Below are positions 62,152 through 64,000 of a DNA stretch of 64,000 nt, in pieces; the stretch's first letter is position 1, and each line of letters opens with the position of its first letter. Under the pieces are notes generated by a model. That model was not told the DNA's origin, did not search any database, and worked only from the letters and a program-made list of their open reading frames with translations. The position numbers and the translations under genes were made by a program. Location: contig NZ_CP025795.1 in NCBI RefSeq assembly GCF_002906655.1, positions 682,001 to 746,000 on the forward strand. The letters are read 5' to 3'. This DNA is from Vibrio hyugaensis (GTDB lineage: Bacteria; Pseudomonadota; Gammaproteobacteria; Enterobacterales; Vibrionaceae).

Positions 62152-62571
62152 ATGAAACTTGAGTTTAAACTAAACCCAGAGCAAAACGATTTAGACTTTA
62201 TCCGTGATGGCATTAAGGCTTATAACCGTATGCATCTACCAGAAGGCGAGGTTAATGCCATTGGCTGTTTTGCTCGCGATGATGGAGGCAATGTTGTCGG
62301 TGGACTCACGGGGGAAATGTTCAACAATACTGTGTTTGTTGAATACCTTTGGGTTGATGCAGAGGCACGTACTTCTGGATTAGGAAGCAAGCTTATTGGT
62401 CTACTGGAAGAGCAAGTAAAGCTACATGGGGTAACGCATTTGTACCTTGATACTTATAGCTTCCAAGCGCTCGATTTTTACTTGAAATTGGGATTTGAAA
62501 AAGTAGGACAGTATTCAGGTTACCCAGCAGCAGGCATCGATAAGCACTTCCTGCAAAAACAGATTGTTTGA
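62152..62571 (+). CDS. GNAT-family N-acetyltransferase
   Basis: 139 residues from ATG 62152; AAGGAG lies 9 nt upstream, whereas the GTG at 62143 abuts it. GNAT motifs: VEYLWVDAEARTSGLGSKLIGLLEE (acetyl-CoA pyrophosphate loop) and LYLDTYSFQALDFYLKLGFEKVG. The substrate is unknown. Monocistronic, ending in its own terminator. Confidence 0.88.
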   Translation: MKLEFKLNPEQNDLDFIRDGIKAYNRMHLPEGEVNAIGCFARDDGGNVVGGLTGEMFNNTVFVEYLWVDAEARTSGLGSKLIGLLEEQVKLHGVTHLYLDTYSFQALDFYLKLGFEKVGQYSGYPAAGIDKHFLQKQIV

Positions 62572-62591
62572 CACGTAGTCAATAGAACGGA

Positions 62592-62618
62592 AAAAGAGGC
62601 GCTCGATGCGCCTCTTTC
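62592..62618. terminator. bidirectional intrinsic terminator
   Basis: AAAGAGGCGC / GCGCCTCTTT stem with a 5-nt loop, between the convergent GNAT and phospho-sugar mutase genes. Confidence 0.88.
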
Positions 62619-62659
62619 GCTATTTGCCGTTCTTACAAAACCGATGCTTCAAAATTGCA

Positions 62660-64000
62660 TTACAAGCTTTGTTGATGCGCTTCAATCAGGGCATTCATCT
62701 TCGCCTCTGCCGCTTGGTTAGCTTGCGCGTAATTCATCTCTGCAGGGAAGTCACTGATCACTTCGTAGTAACACTTCAACTTAGGCTCAGTACCTGAAGG
62801 ACGAACAATCACACGTGACTTATCTTCTAGGTGGTAAACCAATACGTCACTTGCTGGTAAGTTAATCGCTTCTGTTGGGCCATCGGTCACAAAGCGAAGT
62901 GACGACTTAAGATCTTCGATCACTTCGATACGTTTACCCGCAATCTCTTTCGGTGGATTTGCACGAAGCTTGTCACCGATAGGTGGTGATTTAGGGTCAA
63001 GGGCAATACTGCGTTGCGCGTTGAAGTAGAAACCGTGTTGGCGGTATAGCTCTTCTAACTTATCCCACAGCGTTTTGCCTTGCGCTTTCAATTTACCTGT
63101 CAATTGAGAGAAAGCGACCAGTGCTGACAAACCATCTTTATCCCATACCTTATTACCTACGGTGTAGCCTAGTGCTTCTTCGTAAGCGAATAGGAATGGG
63201 TTCGCTTCCGTCTCTTGTGTCATTGCTACATTGGTTAGCCATTTAAAACCAGTTAACGTTTGGTAGTATTCTGCGCCGTGTGCTTTAGCAATGCTGCTCA
63301 ATAGGCGAGAAGACACAATGGTATTACCAACGAGTGCGTTTGGTTGAGCTTGCAGTAAGTAATCACCAAACAATGAACCCACTTGGTCACCCGTTAGCAT
63401 CTGGTATTCGCCATCTGGACGTTTTACAGCCACCGCAAAACGGTCTGCATCAGGATCGTTCGCGCAAGCAATGTCAGCATCGACAGATTTACCTAGCGCC
63501 ATCACCATGTCCATTGCGCCTGCTTCTTCAGGGTTCGGGAAGTTTACGGTAGGGAACGTGCCGTCCGGTTCGCGCTGCTCTGGAACGCTTGCCACTTTTT
63601 TAAAGCCAGCGTCTGCGAGCAACGTTTCTGCCATGTCCGCACCGACACCGTGCATTGCTGTATAAACAATCGAGATATCTGTGTTGCTGTCCGGTGTTAG
63701 CAGGGCATTGTCGTTCATTGTTTTGCGGTATGTTTGGTAGTACTCGTCTTCGAGCCAAACCAATAAGCTTTTTTGCTTCGCATCGTCCAGAGATATCAGA
63801 GGAAGCGGTTTTGTTGTTGCTTCATCGATTTTTGCAGCAATACCTGAATCGTGCGGTGGAATGATTTGTGCGCCATTTTCCCAGTACACCTTAAAGCCGT
63901 TGTATTCCGGTGGGTTGTGGCTCGCTGTGACAACAACAGCCGCAGCTGCATTTAATTCACGAACGCCAAAAGCAACAATTGGTGTCGCCGCTACTTTATA
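62660..64000 (-). CDS. phospho-sugar mutase (phosphoglucomutase/phosphomannomutase), 5' end beyond window
   Basis: 447 codons are visible. The frame is open to base 64000 and the N-terminal ~120 residues are missing. The catalytic phosphoserine loop (TASHNPPEYNGFKVY) is just inside the edge. The Mg-binding loop NDPDADRF, the sugar-binding YEEALGYTVGN and the phosphate-binding RPSGTEPKLKCYYE follow. The overall length (about 570) fits the PGM2/PgcA-like branch, converting glucose-1-phosphate to glucose-6-phosphate or acting on pentose phosphates. It ends before a bidirectional terminator. Confidence 0.92.
   Translation of the reverse strand, partial: YKVAATPIVAFGVRELNAAAAVVVTASHNPPEYNGFKVYWENGAQIIPPHDSGIAAKIDEATTKPLPLISLDDAKQKSLLVWLEDEYYQTYRKTMNDNALLTPDSNTDISIVYTAMHGVGADMAETLLADAGFKKVASVPEQREPDGTFPTVNFPNPEEAGAMDMVMALGKSVDADIACANDPDADRFAVAVKRPDGEYQMLTGDQVGSLFGDYLLQAQPNALVGNTIVSSRLLSSIAKAHGAEYYQTLTGFKWLTNVAMTQETEANPFLFAYEEALGYTVGNKVWDKDGLSALVAFSQLTGKLKAQGKTLWDKLEELYRQHGFYFNAQRSIALDPKSPPIGDKLRANPPKEIAGKRIEVIEDLKSSLRFVTDGPTEAINLPASDVLVYHLEDKSRVIVRPSGTEPKLKCYYEVISDFPAEMNYAQANQAAEAKMNALIEAHQQSL

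Overview
The window looks like a Vibrio chromosome, probably the second chromosome of a Harveyi-clade species such as V. parahaemolyticus, V. alginolyticus or V. campbellii. This is inferred from the protein families (SgrR, OmpU-type porins, YjiH, many MCP and GGDEF/EAL genes), the base composition and the Vibrio-type intergenic repeats. It starts inside a CusB-like copper-efflux adaptor gene and ends inside a phospho-sugar mutase gene. I saw no rRNA, tRNA, CRISPR array or prophage.

Layout. 1-2.5 kb: copper/silver RND efflux operon (minus strand) behind a promoter with the 19-bp spacer typical of MerR/CueR control. 2.75-10.6 kb: a very large formate dehydrogenase fused to an NAD(P)H-oxidoreductase module, an EEP-family hydrolase, an amidohydrolase lipoprotein and a small membrane protein. 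10.6-13.6 kb: an ABC-2 exporter operon whose adaptor gene is frameshifted in a 7-A tract. 14-15.6 kb: a chemoreceptor. 16-28.1 kb: a catabolic island with an RpiR regulator, PLP deaminase, N-acyl-D-amino-acid-type deacylase, two RidA proteins, a sodium:solute symporter, KDG kinase, KDPG aldolase, a GH20 hexosaminidase and a lactonase. Automatic annotation would call this D-amino-acid metabolism. The gene set matches the oxidative chitin route described in marine gammaproteobacteria: C1-oxidised chitooligosaccharide to N-acetylglucosaminate, to glucosaminate, to KDG, to KDPG, to pyruvate plus glyceraldehyde-3-phosphate. A small inverted-repeat element sits inside the island, 22 nt before the GH20 start codon.

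28-33 kb: PhzF-type epimerase, a 267-bp MITE-like repeat, a PEBP protein, an AraC regulator and an arsenite module (ArsR, Acr3) with matching operators before both genes. 33-35 kb: sgrR, and divergent from it a 43-codon gene whose transcript ends in a terminator with a C-rich loop. This is a candidate dual-function RNA of the SgrS/SgrT or VcdRP kind. 35-40.9 kb: an HTH protein of unknown function, a Pro/Tyr-rich secreted protein, an XRE regulator and a decayed second copy of it, an aromatic amino acid permease with a TyrR-like box, and a His/Lys-repeat exported protein.

41-55.5 kb: a dCache chemoreceptor, YjiH, YoaK, a GFA protein, an M23 endopeptidase, a GAF-GGDEF-EAL protein, a second copy of the inverted-repeat element, a LysR/MFS pair, small proteins, a double-glutaredoxin protein and an EamA transporter. 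Just upstream of eamA lies a compact, terminator-ended transcript of about 105 nt behind a near-consensus sigma-54 promoter, a candidate unannotated sRNA. 55.8-64 kb: two divergent porins, a FAH-family protein, an AzlCD / AraC / LysE amino-acid export module whose two control regions share an exact 16-bp motif, a GNAT protein and the phospho-sugar mutase.

All calls come from reading the sequence and family knowledge. No database search or folding program was run.
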